Shown here piece after piece: positions 18,008 through 27,368 of a stretch of DNA of 64,000 nucleotides. Under the pieces are notes generated by a model. It saw only the letters and a list, made by a program, of their open reading frames with translations. It searched no databases and had not been told where the DNA came from. The translations under genes and the position numbers were made by a program. This DNA comes from Alphaproteobacteria bacterium (GTDB lineage Bacteria > Pseudomonadota > Alphaproteobacteria > UBA8366 > Aestuariispiraceae): NCBI GenBank assembly GCA_030065235.1, contig JASJDC010000003.1, forward strand, positions 186,001-250,000, read 5' to 3'. Every line of letters begins with the position of its first letter. Position 1 is the stretch's first letter.

Positions 18008-19810
18008 TTAGAAAGTGTTCGCGTCAGGGTAGGGCGGTTCGGCGCCGAATGCGCCTTCTTGCGCGTCGATCTGCGCCAAGGCGGTGAAGGCTTTCGGCAA
18101 TTCCCAGAAAAAGGTGTGGCGGCAGGCCGCCAGTTTGCCGGCGCGGAAATGGGCGTCCGATTGGTTCTCGACTACGGTCGCCTGCCAAAGCCAAATCCAC
18201 GCGAGCGTGATCCGGCCGAACGCCTCCATATAGGCCTGGGCCGGGGCCAGAGCCGCTTCCGGACCCAGCCTATCGCGGCGTTCGCCGATGGCGAGTGTCG
18301 CCGCGCGCAAAGCGCCCCAGGCGTCGAGCAGCGCGTCGGCTTCCGCTTTCAGTTCTTCCGGCGCGGACCGCGCCGTCTCGACGATGCGGCGGCCGAGCAC
18401 ATGCAGCGCCGCGCCATCTTCCATGACAGCCTTGCGTCCCAGCAGATCCAGCGCCTGGACGCCGTTGGTTCCCTCATGGATCGGGTTCAGCCGATTGTCG
18501 CGATAGAGTTGCTCGACCAGGAAGTCGCGGGTGTAGCCATAGCCGCCATGAATCTGGATCGCCGCATCATTCGCCCGCAAGGCGGCGTCGGAAAACCAGG
18601 CCTTTAGGATCGGCGTCAGCAACTCAAGCAACAGATGCGAGTCTCGCCGCTGTTTCGGATCCGGCGCCGTCGTTTTCTCATCGACGAGGCGGGCGCAAAA
18701 CAGCGCGAGCGCCAAGCCGCCTTCGGCGATCACCTTCTGTTCGATCAGCATGCGCCGAACATCCGGATGCACGATCAGCGGGACCGGGCCGGTTTTCGAG
18801 ACTTTCGCGTCGAGCGCGCGTCCCTGCCGCCGTTCGCGTGCGTAGGCCAGACTCTCCTGATAACCGGCATAGGCCAGCATCGCCGCGCCGGCCCCGACGC
18901 CGATCCGCGCCTCGTTCATCATATGGAACATTTGCGCGAGGCCCGTGTTCGGCGCGCCGACCAATTCGCCGATGCAGGCGTCGCTGTCGCCGAAACTCAG
19001 CGCCGTATTCACTGTCCCGCGATAGCCCATCTTGTGGTTCAGGCCAGTGAGCGTCACGTCGTTCGCCGCGCCGACCGCGCCCGCGTCATCGACTCGGTCG
19101 CGTGGGACAATAAACAGCGACAGGCCTTTCACGCCCTCCGGCGCGCCCTCGATCCGCGCCAACAGCATATGGATGATGGTCTCGGCCATGCCGTGATCGC
19201 CGCCGGAGGTCCACATTTTTGAGCCTTTGATCGCGTAGCGGCCGTCATCCAGCGGGACCGCCTTGGTCCGGACGTCGCTCAGTGACGAGCCCGCTTGCGG
19301 TTCGGACAAGGCCATGGTCCCGAAGAACCGTCCTTCCAGCATCGGCGGCAGGAAACGCCGCTTCTGATCCGCTGACCCATGGGCGGCGATCAGATTCGCG
19401 GCGGCGATCGTCAGGAATGGATAGGCGACCGTCGCGATATTCGCCGCCTGGAAATAGGCGAAGGCGGCCTGCGTGACGGTCCAGGGAAGCTGCAGCCCGC
19501 CGATCTCTTCGTCGTGATGCGCCGCGGCGAAGCCCGCGTCATGGAAAGCGGCGACGCCCTCTGCGATCTCCGGCGGCAGGCGCACGGCGCCGTCTTCCAA
19601 CAAGGGCTCCTCGCGGTCGCTCTTCTGCAGATGGTTGCGGAATTTCGCCCAGGCGATCGCCTCGGCCTGATCCAGGATCGCGTCATAGGCGGCGCGGTCT
19701 TGGCCTTCGAAGCGCGGACGCGCGGTCAAAGCCTCAAGCCCGATCAGGTCATAAAGGATAAAATCCAGATCGACGCGCTCGATCAGGCGCGGGGGGCCGT
19801 CCGACGTCAT
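18008..19810 (-). CDS. Acyl-CoA dehydrogenase (long, DmdC-like subgroup)
   Basis: FAD-dependent alpha,beta-desaturation of an acyl-CoA. From ATG 19810 (MTSDGPPRLIERVDL) it is 600 residues, longer than the 380-residue classical enzymes and like the DmdC/FadE-like subgroup with an extra C-terminal domain. FGTMALSEPQAGSSLSDV is the flavin-binding block, and QIHGGYGYTRDF and RDNRLNPIHEGTNGVQALDL are the C-terminal signatures. An upstream start would add 42 unrelated residues. The chain length of the substrate is unknown. It is divergent from the ferredoxin reductase gene. Confidence 0.9.
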   Translation of the reverse strand: MTSDGPPRLIERVDLDFILYDLIGLEALTARPRFEGQDRAAYDAILDQAEAIAWAKFRNHLQKSDREEPLLEDGAVRLPPEIAEGVAAFHDAGFAAAHHDEEIGGLQLPWTVTQAAFAYFQAANIATVAYPFLTIAAANLIAAHGSADQKRRFLPPMLEGRFFGTMALSEPQAGSSLSDVRTKAVPLDDGRYAIKGSKMWTSGGDHGMAETIIHMLLARIEGAPEGVKGLSLFIVPRDRVDDAGAVGAANDVTLTGLNHKMGYRGTVNTALSFGDSDACIGELVGAPNTGLAQMFHMMNEARIGVGAGAAMLAYAGYQESLAYARERRQGRALDAKVSKTGPVPLIVHPDVRRMLIEQKVIAEGGLALALFCARLVDEKTTAPDPKQRRDSHLLLELLTPILKAWFSDAALRANDAAIQIHGGYGYTRDFLVEQLYRDNRLNPIHEGTNGVQALDLLGRKAVMEDGAALHVLGRRIVETARSAPEELKAEADALLDAWGALRAATLAIGERRDRLGPEAALAPAQAYMEAFGRITLAWIWLWQATVVENQSDAHFRAGKLAACRHTFFWELPKAFTALAQIDAQEGAFGAEPPYPDANTF

Positions 19811-19992
19811 GATGAATGCGCTCCCTGACTGGGCCGGTTGGGCGCTAGGGTCCTCTTGAACAGATTGAGCCGCATCAATAGGGTCCGCCGATAAACCTGA
19901 TATAGCATATGTTAGACGGCGGGGTTGGCCGCGCATCCGCGTCCGTCCGCCTGGCTCCGCACGCCGTTGTGATAAGACAAAGGAAACCGTCG

Positions 19993-20823
19993 ATGCCGTC
20001 AGATCAAGTGCTGGATGTTCTGGTTCAAGGCCAACCCGCCGATTTCCCCGTTCCGTCGGGGGTCTATGCGGAAAGGGTGACCGCGGTCCAGCACTACACC
20101 GACCGGCTGTTCAAGTTCCGCATCACTCGCCCGGCGGCGCTGCGCTTCCGCTCGGGCGAGTTCGTGATGATCGGCCTGCCGAACGCGGAAAAGCCGGTGT
20201 TCCGCGCCTATTCGATCGCGAGCCCGTCGTGGGACGAGGAGTTGGAGTTTTTCTCGATCAAGGTGCCGAACGGGCCTCTGACCGAGCATCTTCAGAAGAT
20301 TCAGCCGGACGACACGATCCTGATGCGTAAGAAACCGGTCGGGACCCTGGTAAATGACGCGCTGATCCCCGGCAAGCGGCTCTATATGTTCTCGACCGGC
20401 ACCGGCATCGCGCCCTTCGCCTCGTTGGTCCGCGATCCCGAAACCTATGACAAATTCGAGGAAGTGATCCTGACCCATACCTGCCGAGAGGCGGCTGAGT
20501 TGAAATATGGCGAGGAGCTGTATGAGCTCTGCATGACCGACCCGCTGGTCGGTGAGTTCGCCAAGGGCCGGTTGCGGCACTACACCACGGTCACCCGCGA
20601 GCCTTTCGAACGGACGGACCGGATCACCACGCTCCTGCGCAACGGCAAACTGTTCGAGGATCTCGGCGTACCGCCGATCGATCCGGAATCCGATCGAGGC
20701 ATGATCTGCGGCTCCATGGCGATGCTGAACGAGACCAAGGGCATCCTCGAAGGCTTCGGCCTCGAAGAAGGCGCCAACAGCAAACCCGCGACCTACGTCG
20801 TCGAGCGCGCCTTCGTCGATTAG
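19993..20823 (+). CDS. fpr: Ferredoxin/flavodoxin-NADP reductase
   Basis: Transfers electrons between NADPH and ferredoxin or flavodoxin. ATG 19993 has AGGAAA just upstream and gives 276 residues. FRAYSIASPSWDEELEFFSIKVPNG is the FAD-binding RxYS segment, MFSTGTGIAPFASLVRDP is the NADP-binding segment, and the protein ends TYVVERAFVD as expected for bacterial Fpr. It is monocistronic. Its stop overlaps the stop of the convergent acyl-CoA synthetase gene (TTAG, 20820-20823). Confidence 0.94.
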   Translation: MPSDQVLDVLVQGQPADFPVPSGVYAERVTAVQHYTDRLFKFRITRPAALRFRSGEFVMIGLPNAEKPVFRAYSIASPSWDEELEFFSIKVPNGPLTEHLQKIQPDDTILMRKKPVGTLVNDALIPGKRLYMFSTGTGIAPFASLVRDPETYDKFEEVILTHTCREAAELKYGEELYELCMTDPLVGEFAKGRLRHYTTVTREPFERTDRITTLLRNGKLFEDLGVPPIDPESDRGMICGSMAMLNETKGILEGFGLEEGANSKPATYVVERAFVD

Positions 20824-22442
20824 CCGCCGCTCGCAACCCGTTCCCGCAATTCGCCTTTGCGCACCTTCCCGGTCGAGGTCTTGGGCAGCGGGCCGAAGAG
20901 GATGCAGGTCGGCGCTTTGAAATGCGCCAGCCGGTCTCGGCACCATTGAATGATCTCGGCTTCAGTCGCCTCGGCGCCGTCCTTCAGCGTGACGAAGGCG
21001 ACGGGGGTTTCGCCCCATTTCTCGTGCGGCGCCGCCACGATGGCGGCCTCCAGGACATCGGGATGCCGGAATAGCACGCCCTCGACCTCGAGCGAGGAGA
21101 TGTTTTCGCCGCCTGAGATGATGATGTCCTTCGACCGGTCGCGAAGTTCGACATAGCGGTCCGGGTGCAGCACGCCGAGATCGCCGGAATGGAACCAGCC
21201 GTCCTTGAAGGCGGCCTCCGTAGCGGCGGGGTTCTTCAGATAGCCCTTCATGATGGTATTGCCGCGCATCATGATCTCGCCCATCTGCGCGGCGTCGGCC
21301 TGGGTCGGCGTCATTCTTTCCGGGTCCAGGACCGTCATTTCTTCGAGCGTGTGATTGGGCACGCCCTGGCGTTTTTTCTTCTCCGCCTGTTCGGCGATCG
21401 GCAGGGCGTCCCAAGCCGGGTTCCATTCGCAGCCGCCGGCCGGTCCGTAGGTCTCTGTCAGGCCGTATTGGTGGGTAACGTTGAAATTCAGCGCCGCCAT
21501 CTTTTCCAGCACCGCCGCCGGCGGCGGCGCGCCCCCGACGGTGTAATGGACCGTGTGTTCGCTCTTGCGCCGTTGCTCCTCCGGCGCGTTGATCAGCATG
21601 GTCAGGATGACCGGCGCGCCGGACATATGGGTGACCTGATGCGCGTCGATCGCCTCAAAAATCGCTTTGGCGGACAGCGCCCGAAGGCAGACATGCAGTC
21701 CGGCCAATTTGGTGATCGCCCAGGTGTTGCCCCAGCCGTTGCAATGAAACATCGGCAGGGTCCAGAGATAGGTCGGCAGCGGATCGAGCCGGAACCCGAA
21801 TTGGTTGTTGATCCCGACCAGATAGGCGCCGCGATGGTGATAGACCACGCCTTTGGGATCGCCGGTCGTGCCGGACGTGTAGTTCAGCGCGATTGCCTGC
21901 CATTCGTCCTCGATCGGCGGCGGTGTGAAAGTCGGGTCCGCCGCCGCGATCAGAGACTCATAGTCCTGATCGCCGAATGGATCGGTCTCGCCCAAGAGCG
22001 CGTCTTGGTAGCTCAGCAGGATCGGTTTGTTTGTCGCCGTCTCCAATGCGGTTCTCGCCGTCGGAACCAGTTCCGGATCGACCAGGAAGACCTTGCTTTC
22101 CGCATGGTCGAGGATGAAGCCGACCGTCGGGCCGTCCAGCCGGGCGTTCACCGCGTTCAGAACGGCGCCGATCAGCGGAACGCCGAAATGACATTCCAGC
22201 AGTTGCGGCGTGTTCGGCGCCAGCACTGTCACCGTATCGCCGGGTCCGACGCCAAGCCTGTGCAGCGCGTGCGCCAAGCGATAGCAGCGATCGCGGAATT
22301 GGCGGTAGCTCCAGGTCCGGCCGGCATAGGCGACGGCGGGCCGGTCGGGAAAGACTCGCGCCGCCCAGCCAATGAAGCCGTTCGGCGTCAGTGGCGCATG
22401 GTTCGCCGGCCTCTTGTGCAGGCCTTCCTCATAGATTGACAT
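20820..22442 (-). CDS. Acyl-CoA synthetase (AMP-forming)
   Basis: Activates a carboxylic acid to its CoA thioester through an acyl-AMP. From ATG 22442 (MSIYEEGLHKRPANH) it is 540 residues. It shows the AMP-binding loop YTSGTTGDPKGVVYHHRG, the QYGLTETYGP motif, the FHSGDLGVLHPDRYVELRDR hinge region and the C-terminal lysine in TSTGKVRKGELR. It resembles the medium-chain or dimethylsulphoniopropionate-type DmdB/FadD-like ligases. Together with the DmdC-like dehydrogenase nearby it could handle short-chain acids, but this is inference. Confidence 0.92.
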   Translation of the reverse strand: MSIYEEGLHKRPANHAPLTPNGFIGWAARVFPDRPAVAYAGRTWSYRQFRDRCYRLAHALHRLGVGPGDTVTVLAPNTPQLLECHFGVPLIGAVLNAVNARLDGPTVGFILDHAESKVFLVDPELVPTARTALETATNKPILLSYQDALLGETDPFGDQDYESLIAAADPTFTPPPIEDEWQAIALNYTSGTTGDPKGVVYHHRGAYLVGINNQFGFRLDPLPTYLWTLPMFHCNGWGNTWAITKLAGLHVCLRALSAKAIFEAIDAHQVTHMSGAPVILTMLINAPEEQRRKSEHTVHYTVGGAPPPAAVLEKMAALNFNVTHQYGLTETYGPAGGCEWNPAWDALPIAEQAEKKKRQGVPNHTLEEMTVLDPERMTPTQADAAQMGEIMMRGNTIMKGYLKNPAATEAAFKDGWFHSGDLGVLHPDRYVELRDRSKDIIISGGENISSLEVEGVLFRHPDVLEAAIVAAPHEKWGETPVAFVTLKDGAEATEAEIIQWCRDRLAHFKAPTCILFGPLPKTSTGKVRKGELRERVASGG

Positions 22443-22527
22443 GACGCGGACTCCACCCTGTAGCGTTTTGCGGAATAGGGTGGCGGAGATCGCCGCAAAC
22501 GGCAATCTTGCTAAGTTTTGGGCGGCT

Positions 22528-22728
22528 CTAGCGCCGCAACGGGTCGGCCGCTTTGCCGCCGTTTCCTTCCGGCGGCCGCATCTGCATCAACTGCTGCAAC
22601 GCGCCGCGCCATCCATGCTCGCAGCAGACGGCGACAGCCGCGTCGTATCCCATTTCATGAACCAGACTGACGGCCATCTCCCGCTGGGCTTCTCCGTCAC
22701 GGGTAGCCTCGACTTCTTCGATCGGCAT
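22528..22728 (-). CDS. Small conserved-looking protein
   Basis: 66 residues from ATG 22728, preceded on the minus strand by a good GGAGA ribosome binding site. The sequence is charged at the N-terminus, then MGYDAAVAVCCEHGWRGAL, which reads like a compact helical domain. It has the codon use of its neighbours and sits between two leftward genes. I recognise no named family. A longer in-frame start at 22785 is possible but has no comparable ribosome binding site. Confidence 0.5.
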   Translation of the reverse strand: MPIEEVEATRDGEAQREMAVSLVHEMGYDAAVAVCCEHGWRGALQQLMQMRPPEGNGGKAADPLRR

Positions 22729-22805
22729 GACAGGTCTCCATCGATCCGTCCCCTGATCGAACCGCAGCAACCTCCATGCCAACAATCAGTGTTTCTCTGC
22801 ATGTG

Positions 22806-23780
22806 TTATCCGGGGGCGGCCGGTGGCGCGCCATAGCGCAGCCCCGGCGCGTCCAGAGCCTCAAGCCCTTCCGTCTCCTTCAGCAGCGCCAGGATTTGCG
22901 GCAGGATCGTCGCGATAGGGACGGCGGTGTTCACCGGGCCGCGATTCGTGCGCACGCCGGAAGCGGAATTCACGCCGATCGCCGCCAACCCGCCTCCTTG
23001 CAGTCGGATCGCCAGCGGCGCGCCGCTATCGCCGTTCTGAATCGTACAGCCATGCATCAGCAACGCACGATCTGACGTCGCGCCGGTGACGCCGCAACCC
23101 GACGTGAGAGAAATCGCATGCGCTCGGTCGCGCGGATAGCCAGCCAAGACCATGGCGTCGGGGGTGTCCCTCAGCCGCGAGACCCAGGCGTCGTTCACCG
23201 CAAACAGGCCCAAATAGCCCGCCTGGAGGCCGAGCGGCTCTTTCAGCACAATCAGCGCCCAGTCGTGGGCGTAATTATCTGGATGCGTCCATTTCGCGCC
23301 ATTGAAGTCGGGTGACGCGACAAGCCGCTCCGCCTTGGAAAAAGCCACGAATTCGCCGCGCTGATAGCCCGCGACGAAATAGACATTGTCGGGCCGGGCC
23401 CAACGTTGGGTGCGCCGGTCGTAGAAACAGTGCGCCGCCGTTACAGCCAGCCGCTCGCCGATCAGGGCGCCGGTGCAATGAGACCTTTGGCTGACGCCGG
23501 GCACGTTCACCCTTCCAATCGCGCTCCAGGGATAGCGGCTGGCGTCGGCGATCGTCCGATCCTGGGTCGAGCCCGACAGCGGTGCGACCGTTTCGTCAGG
23601 GCCGGTCTGAGCCATACCTGATGTAGCGGTCATGCTAGCAAGAGCGGTCGCCAAAGCGAACGATTGAAATGAATGGCGGCTGCGCGGTGTGGTCAAAGCC
23701 AAAATTCCGAATTTGTGGAAAGAGCGACGAACAATCTTCTCGGCTTCTCGATTACTCTGCGGCGAGGGGGTTGCGCGCAC
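22806..23780 (-). CDS. Secreted trypsin-like serine protease (S1 family)
   Basis: The chymotrypsin-fold triad is clear: H in VTAAHCFYD, D in YAHDWALIVL and S in CTIQNGDSGAPLA. An export signal is likely in the stretch FALATALASMTATSGMAQ. The frame opens with GTG at 23780, overlapping the end of paaX by 29 bases. A TTG at 23702 would give a more normal signal peptide, so the start is uncertain. The length, about 300 residues, fits secreted alphaproteobacterial S1 proteases. The substrate is unknown. Its position after paaX is probably not functional. Confidence 0.85.
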   Translation of the reverse strand: MRATPSPQSNREAEKIVRRSFHKFGILALTTPRSRHSFQSFALATALASMTATSGMAQTGPDETVAPLSGSTQDRTIADASRYPWSAIGRVNVPGVSQRSHCTGALIGERLAVTAAHCFYDRRTQRWARPDNVYFVAGYQRGEFVAFSKAERLVASPDFNGAKWTHPDNYAHDWALIVLKEPLGLQAGYLGLFAVNDAWVSRLRDTPDAMVLAGYPRDRAHAISLTSGCGVTGATSDRALLMHGCTIQNGDSGAPLAIRLQGGGLAAIGVNSASGVRTNRGPVNTAVPIATILPQILALLKETEGLEALDAPGLRYGAPPAAPG

Positions 23781-24705
23781 TCCTGTCAGGAATGCCGGCT
23801 AAACCGCCGAAGCGCCGCGCATAGAACGGCGCCAGAGCGCGGGGGGCGCTCTCCGTCTCGCTTGCGGCGAGGCGTTCGGCGACATGTGTCTGCGCGGCGT
23901 TTGTCAGGGCGCGATAAAGCGCCTCATAGGCCGCATGCGCTTCGGCGCCGCGCCAGTCCGTCGGCGCCAGGGCCTCCGGCAGTCCGGGATCTTTCAAGAC
24001 AATACGGCGATAGGCGTGGACCAGTAGGGTTCTGAGTTGAAAGGCGGCCTGAGGCGCGCCGGCGTAGCGGGTCGGCGCGGCGCAGAACGGATCGAACGCC
24101 GTCAGGAATCGGTCGTAGAGCGCGGCGATCTCCGCCATCGGCCAGGCCTCCGCGACGATCCGATGCAGCGCCTCAGGGTGGGTTCCGGCTTCCGGCGCCG
24201 CGGAGAGGATCGCGACCCGCCCATCCAGCCCCAATGCGTCGATCGAGGCCAGCGCTTGCGCGCGGTCCGGCGCCGGATGGGCCAAGAGGCCGGGCGATAG
24301 CGCGGCGAATCCTTGCCAGGCGAGTTCCCTGCGCAGCGCCTCGCGATCCTCGGGGTCTATCCCGCCTTCGCTCAAGACAAGCATCCAGTCAGGCGCCGTG
24401 CGATCCGGCGTCGAGGCGTAGATCCGCGCCTCCGCCGCCATGAATTGCCGCGCGGCGTCCGTGGTCAGAATGTAGCGGCTGCGGCGCCCTTCCTTGCGGA
24501 TCGTGAACATCGCCTCTTGCGTCAACCGGTACATCGAGGTCCTGACCACGCGCTCGCCAAATCCCATTGGATCGAGCAGATCAATCATCGCGCCGAGCAA
24601 GAAGTCGCCGCCGAGCGGGGCGATACTGTCGCCGCAGACCGTGACGATCAGCGACTTAGCCCGAATGTCGAGCCTTTCCGCCAGAGTCTGAAGCGCGTGA
24701 TCCAT
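23752..24705 (-). CDS. paaX: Phenylacetate-responsive transcriptional repressor PaaX
   Basis: 317 residues matching PaaX. It opens with a winged helix-turn-helix (RAKSLIVTVCGDSIAPLGGDFLLGAMIDLL, then ERVVRTSMYRLTQEAMFTIRKEGRRSRYILT), and the PaaX C-terminal regions follow. The family represses paa genes and is released by phenylacetyl-CoA. It is the last gene of the leftward paaG-paaI-paaK-paaX unit, 18 bases after paaK, so it would be autoregulated. The GATAC-N27-GTATC repeats in both paa promoter regions are its likely sites. Confidence 0.92.
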   Translation of the reverse strand: MDHALQTLAERLDIRAKSLIVTVCGDSIAPLGGDFLLGAMIDLLDPMGFGERVVRTSMYRLTQEAMFTIRKEGRRSRYILTTDAARQFMAAEARIYASTPDRTAPDWMLVLSEGGIDPEDREALRRELAWQGFAALSPGLLAHPAPDRAQALASIDALGLDGRVAILSAAPEAGTHPEALHRIVAEAWPMAEIAALYDRFLTAFDPFCAAPTRYAGAPQAAFQLRTLLVHAYRRIVLKDPGLPEALAPTDWRGAEAHAAYEALYRALTNAAQTHVAERLAASETESAPRALAPFYARRFGGLAGIPDRSARNPLAAE

Positions 24706-24723
24706 GATCGTTCACGCCCCCTG

Positions 24724-26031
24724 CTAAAGGGTCCGGTTGTCGATCACGCGGCGGGCCTTGCCGAGGCTGCGCTCGATCGCGCCGGGTTCCTGGACCTGAA
24801 CCGACGCTGTGACTCCGATCAAATCCTTAATCCGTTCGGCAAGGTCCCGGCCGGCGATCACCCGCGCCGCATCCGCAACCGACCCGTCCCGCGCCTCGAC
24901 TCGCACCAGCATCGAGTCCAGCGGGCCCTCGCGGAACACCTCGATCTGGTAGTGCGGCGCCAGTGTTGGCTCTTTCAGGATCAATTCCTCGATCTGCGAG
25001 GGGAAGACATTGACGCCGCGGATGATCAGCATGTCGTCGCTGCGGCCCGTCACCTTCTCCATTCGCCGCATGCTGCGGGCAGTGCCAGGCAGCAGCCGGG
25101 TCAGGTCGCGCGTCCGGTAGCGGACCATCGGCAAGGCTTCCTTCGCCAGGGTGGTGAAGACAAGCTCGCCGAACGCGCCGTCCGGCAAGACGGCCCCGGT
25201 TTCGGGATCGATGATCTCCGGATAGAACCAGTCCTCCCAGATATGAAGGCCGTCCTTGCTTTCGATACATTCCATACTGACGCCGGGCCCGACAATTTCG
25301 CTCAAGCCGTAAATGTCGACCGCCTGCATGCCGGTGCGGTCTTCTATCTCGCCCCGCATCGCGTCGGTCCAGGGCTCCGCGCCGAATATCCCGACCTCGA
25401 GCGAACATTCCTCCCGGCTCAGGCCCTGCCGATCCATCTCATCGGCGAGGGCCAGCATATAGCTGGGCGTGACCATGATGATGGTCGGCCGGAAATCCCG
25501 GATCAGTTGCACCTGTTTCTCGGTCTGGCCGCCGGACATCGGGATCACCGTGGCGCCCAGCTTCTCGGCCCCGTAATGCGCGCCTAGCCCGCCAGTGAAC
25601 AGACCATACCCGTAGCTGACATGAACAAGGTCGTCAGGCGTCCCGCCGGCCGCGCGCAGCGACCGCGCCATCGCATTGGACCATACATCAATGTCCTTTT
25701 GCGTGTAGGCGACAACGGTGGGTTTGCCAGTCGTGCCGCTGCTGGCGTGCAGCCGGACCACATCATGCACCGGCGTCGCGATCATATCGAACGGATAATT
25801 CTGGCGCAGATCGTCCTTAGTCGTGAAGGGGAACCTCGCCAAGTCAGACAGGTCGGTCAGATCGTCGGGGTGCACGCCCGCCGCATTGAATTTGGCGCGA
25901 TAGTGCGGCACGTTCTGATAGGCCGCGCTCAGCGTTTGTTTCAGCCGAGCGAGCTGCAGGGCGGCGATCTCATCCCGGCTGGCGATTTCGATTGGGTCGA
26001 GACTGTCGCGCGGGGCTTTTGCGAGTGTCAT
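24724..26031 (-). CDS. paaK: Phenylacetate-CoA ligase
   Basis: Makes phenylacetyl-CoA from phenylacetate, ATP and CoA; this product is also the inducer released to PaaX. ATG 26031 gives 435 residues, the family length. ASSGTTGKPTVVAYTQKD is the phosphate-binding loop, DIYGLSEIVGPGV the adenine-site block, and YRTRDLTR and TGRSDDMLIIRGVNVFPSQIE the hinge and C-terminal domain signatures. It lies 25 bases after paaI. Confidence 0.96.
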   Translation of the reverse strand: MTLAKAPRDSLDPIEIASRDEIAALQLARLKQTLSAAYQNVPHYRAKFNAAGVHPDDLTDLSDLARFPFTTKDDLRQNYPFDMIATPVHDVVRLHASSGTTGKPTVVAYTQKDIDVWSNAMARSLRAAGGTPDDLVHVSYGYGLFTGGLGAHYGAEKLGATVIPMSGGQTEKQVQLIRDFRPTIIMVTPSYMLALADEMDRQGLSREECSLEVGIFGAEPWTDAMRGEIEDRTGMQAVDIYGLSEIVGPGVSMECIESKDGLHIWEDWFYPEIIDPETGAVLPDGAFGELVFTTLAKEALPMVRYRTRDLTRLLPGTARSMRRMEKVTGRSDDMLIIRGVNVFPSQIEELILKEPTLAPHYQIEVFREGPLDSMLVRVEARDGSVADAARVIAGRDLAERIKDLIGVTASVQVQEPGAIERSLGKARRVIDNRTL

Positions 26032-26056
26032 GGCGTCGCTCTGCTTCTGGGTCCGC

Positions 26057-26515
26057 TCAGGCTTGCGGATAGGCGGGGTCGATCTGGTCGCCAATTGTGC
26101 GCGAACGGCCCCGGAACAGCGCGATCCGCACGCCATCCTGATTGACCACCGTCACGTCATAGACGCCGCTGCGCCCGCGCGCGTAGGTCTCTTCGCAGGT
26201 CGCGGTCAATCGGTCGCCGAGCCGTCCCGGATTGACGAAATCGACATCGCAGCTTTGTGCGACCGTCAATCGGTTCCCGCTGTTGCAGGCGGCGGCGAAG
26301 GCGCTATCGGCGAGCGTGAAGGCGAGACCGCCATGCAAAATGCCGAAGCCATTCACCATATCCTCGCGAACGGTCATGGTCATCACCGCGCGGCCCGGCG
26401 CGACCTCGGCCAACACAATTCCCAGCATGGCGCTGGCCTTGTCATCGGCGAACATCTTGGCCGCAGCCGCTTCGGCCGCCTGCTGCGGCGTGTGTCTGGG
26501 TTCGGACGCCGCCAT
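26057..26515 (-). CDS. paaI: PaaI-type hotdog-fold thioesterase
   Basis: Hydrolyses stalled ring-hydroxylated or epoxidised phenylacetyl-CoA derivatives to rescue CoA. ATG 26515 gives 152 residues. NGFGILHGGLAFTLADSAFA is the hotdog active-site segment with the family HGG and conserved aspartate. It starts four bases after the paaG stop and belongs to the same unit. An upstream in-frame extension of 35 residues lies inside paaG and is rejected. Confidence 0.93.
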   Translation of the reverse strand: MAASEPRHTPQQAAEAAAAKMFADDKASAMLGIVLAEVAPGRAVMTMTVREDMVNGFGILHGGLAFTLADSAFAAACNSGNRLTVAQSCDVDFVNPGRLGDRLTATCEETYARGRSGVYDVTVVNQDGVRIALFRGRSRTIGDQIDPAYPQA

Positions 26516-26519
26516 CGGC

Positions 26520-27326
26520 TCAGGCGCCCGTAAACCGGGCTGCGCGTTTCTCGATGAAGGCCTGCACGCCCTCCCGATAATCCGCCGTACGACCGGCGAC
26601 CCGTTGCAGGTCGCGTTCAAGGTCGAGTTGATCGGCGAAATCGTTGGTCATGCTGGCGTTCATCGCCTGTTTGATCAGCGCCAAGCCCTTGGTCGGCTGG
26701 GTCGCCAGATGCGCCGCCAATTTGCGCGCCTCCGGCATCAGCTCCGCATCCGGCAGGCGTTTCCAGATCAGGCCCCATTCTTCAGCTTGCTCCGACGAGA
26801 TTTTGTCGCCCAGCATCGCCATGCCCAGCGCGCGCTGCCAGCCGACCAGCCGGGGCAGGGTCCAGGTGCCGCCGCTGTCCGGGATCAGACCGATCTTGCA
26901 AAAGGCCTGGATGAAGCTGGCGCTCTCGCCGGCCAGCACCAAATCGCAGGCCAGGGCGATATTGCATCCGGCCCCGGCCGCAACGCCGTTCACTGCTGCG
27001 ATCACCGGTTTCTCCATCGCTCGAAGAGACCGCACCAGGGGGTTGTAGTGCGCATCGAGCGTTTCTCCCAAGTCCGGCGCGTCGTCGGCCCCGCTCATTA
27101 CGCGGTCGCTCAAATCTTGGCCGGCGCAAAAACCGCGCCCGGCGCCGGTTAGGGTCACCGCCCGGACGGTGTCGTCGCCGGCGATCTGTTTAAGCGCCGC
27201 GCGCAGCTCGCGATGCATCATCGTGTTGAAACTGTTGAGCTTATCCGGTCGGTTGAGGGTGATTTCCGCCACGCCGGCCTCAACCGTCACAGTAATTGTC
27301 TCGAACGCGTCGCCGTCGCTCGCCAT
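26520..27326 (-). CDS. paaG: 1,2-epoxyphenylacetyl-CoA isomerase
   Basis: Crotonase-family enzyme that isomerises the ring epoxide to oxepin-CoA. The 268 residues contain AGRGFCAGQDLSDR and NGVAAGAGCNIALACDLVLA (oxyanion hole), followed by FIQAFCKIGLIPDSGGTWTLPRLVG, close to PaaG/PaaB of known clusters. PaaF, the other crotonase of the pathway, lacks the AGQDL-type block, so I prefer PaaG. It is the first gene of the leftward unit, and a TTGTCA-N17-TATCAC promoter lies 43-71 bases upstream. Confidence 0.92.
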   Translation of the reverse strand: MASDGDAFETITVTVEAGVAEITLNRPDKLNSFNTMMHRELRAALKQIAGDDTVRAVTLTGAGRGFCAGQDLSDRVMSGADDAPDLGETLDAHYNPLVRSLRAMEKPVIAAVNGVAAGAGCNIALACDLVLAGESASFIQAFCKIGLIPDSGGTWTLPRLVGWQRALGMAMLGDKISSEQAEEWGLIWKRLPDAELMPEARKLAAHLATQPTKGLALIKQAMNASMTNDFADQLDLERDLQRVAGRTADYREGVQAFIEKRAARFTGA

Positions 27327-27368
27327 GCTTTCTTCCCCGATCCGCTGCGCTGGTCTGTTCTTCTAAAA

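Noticed and set aside
24313-25587. 424-codon plus-strand frame opposite paaK
   Set aside because: Antisense to a gene with intact ligase motifs; composition artefact.
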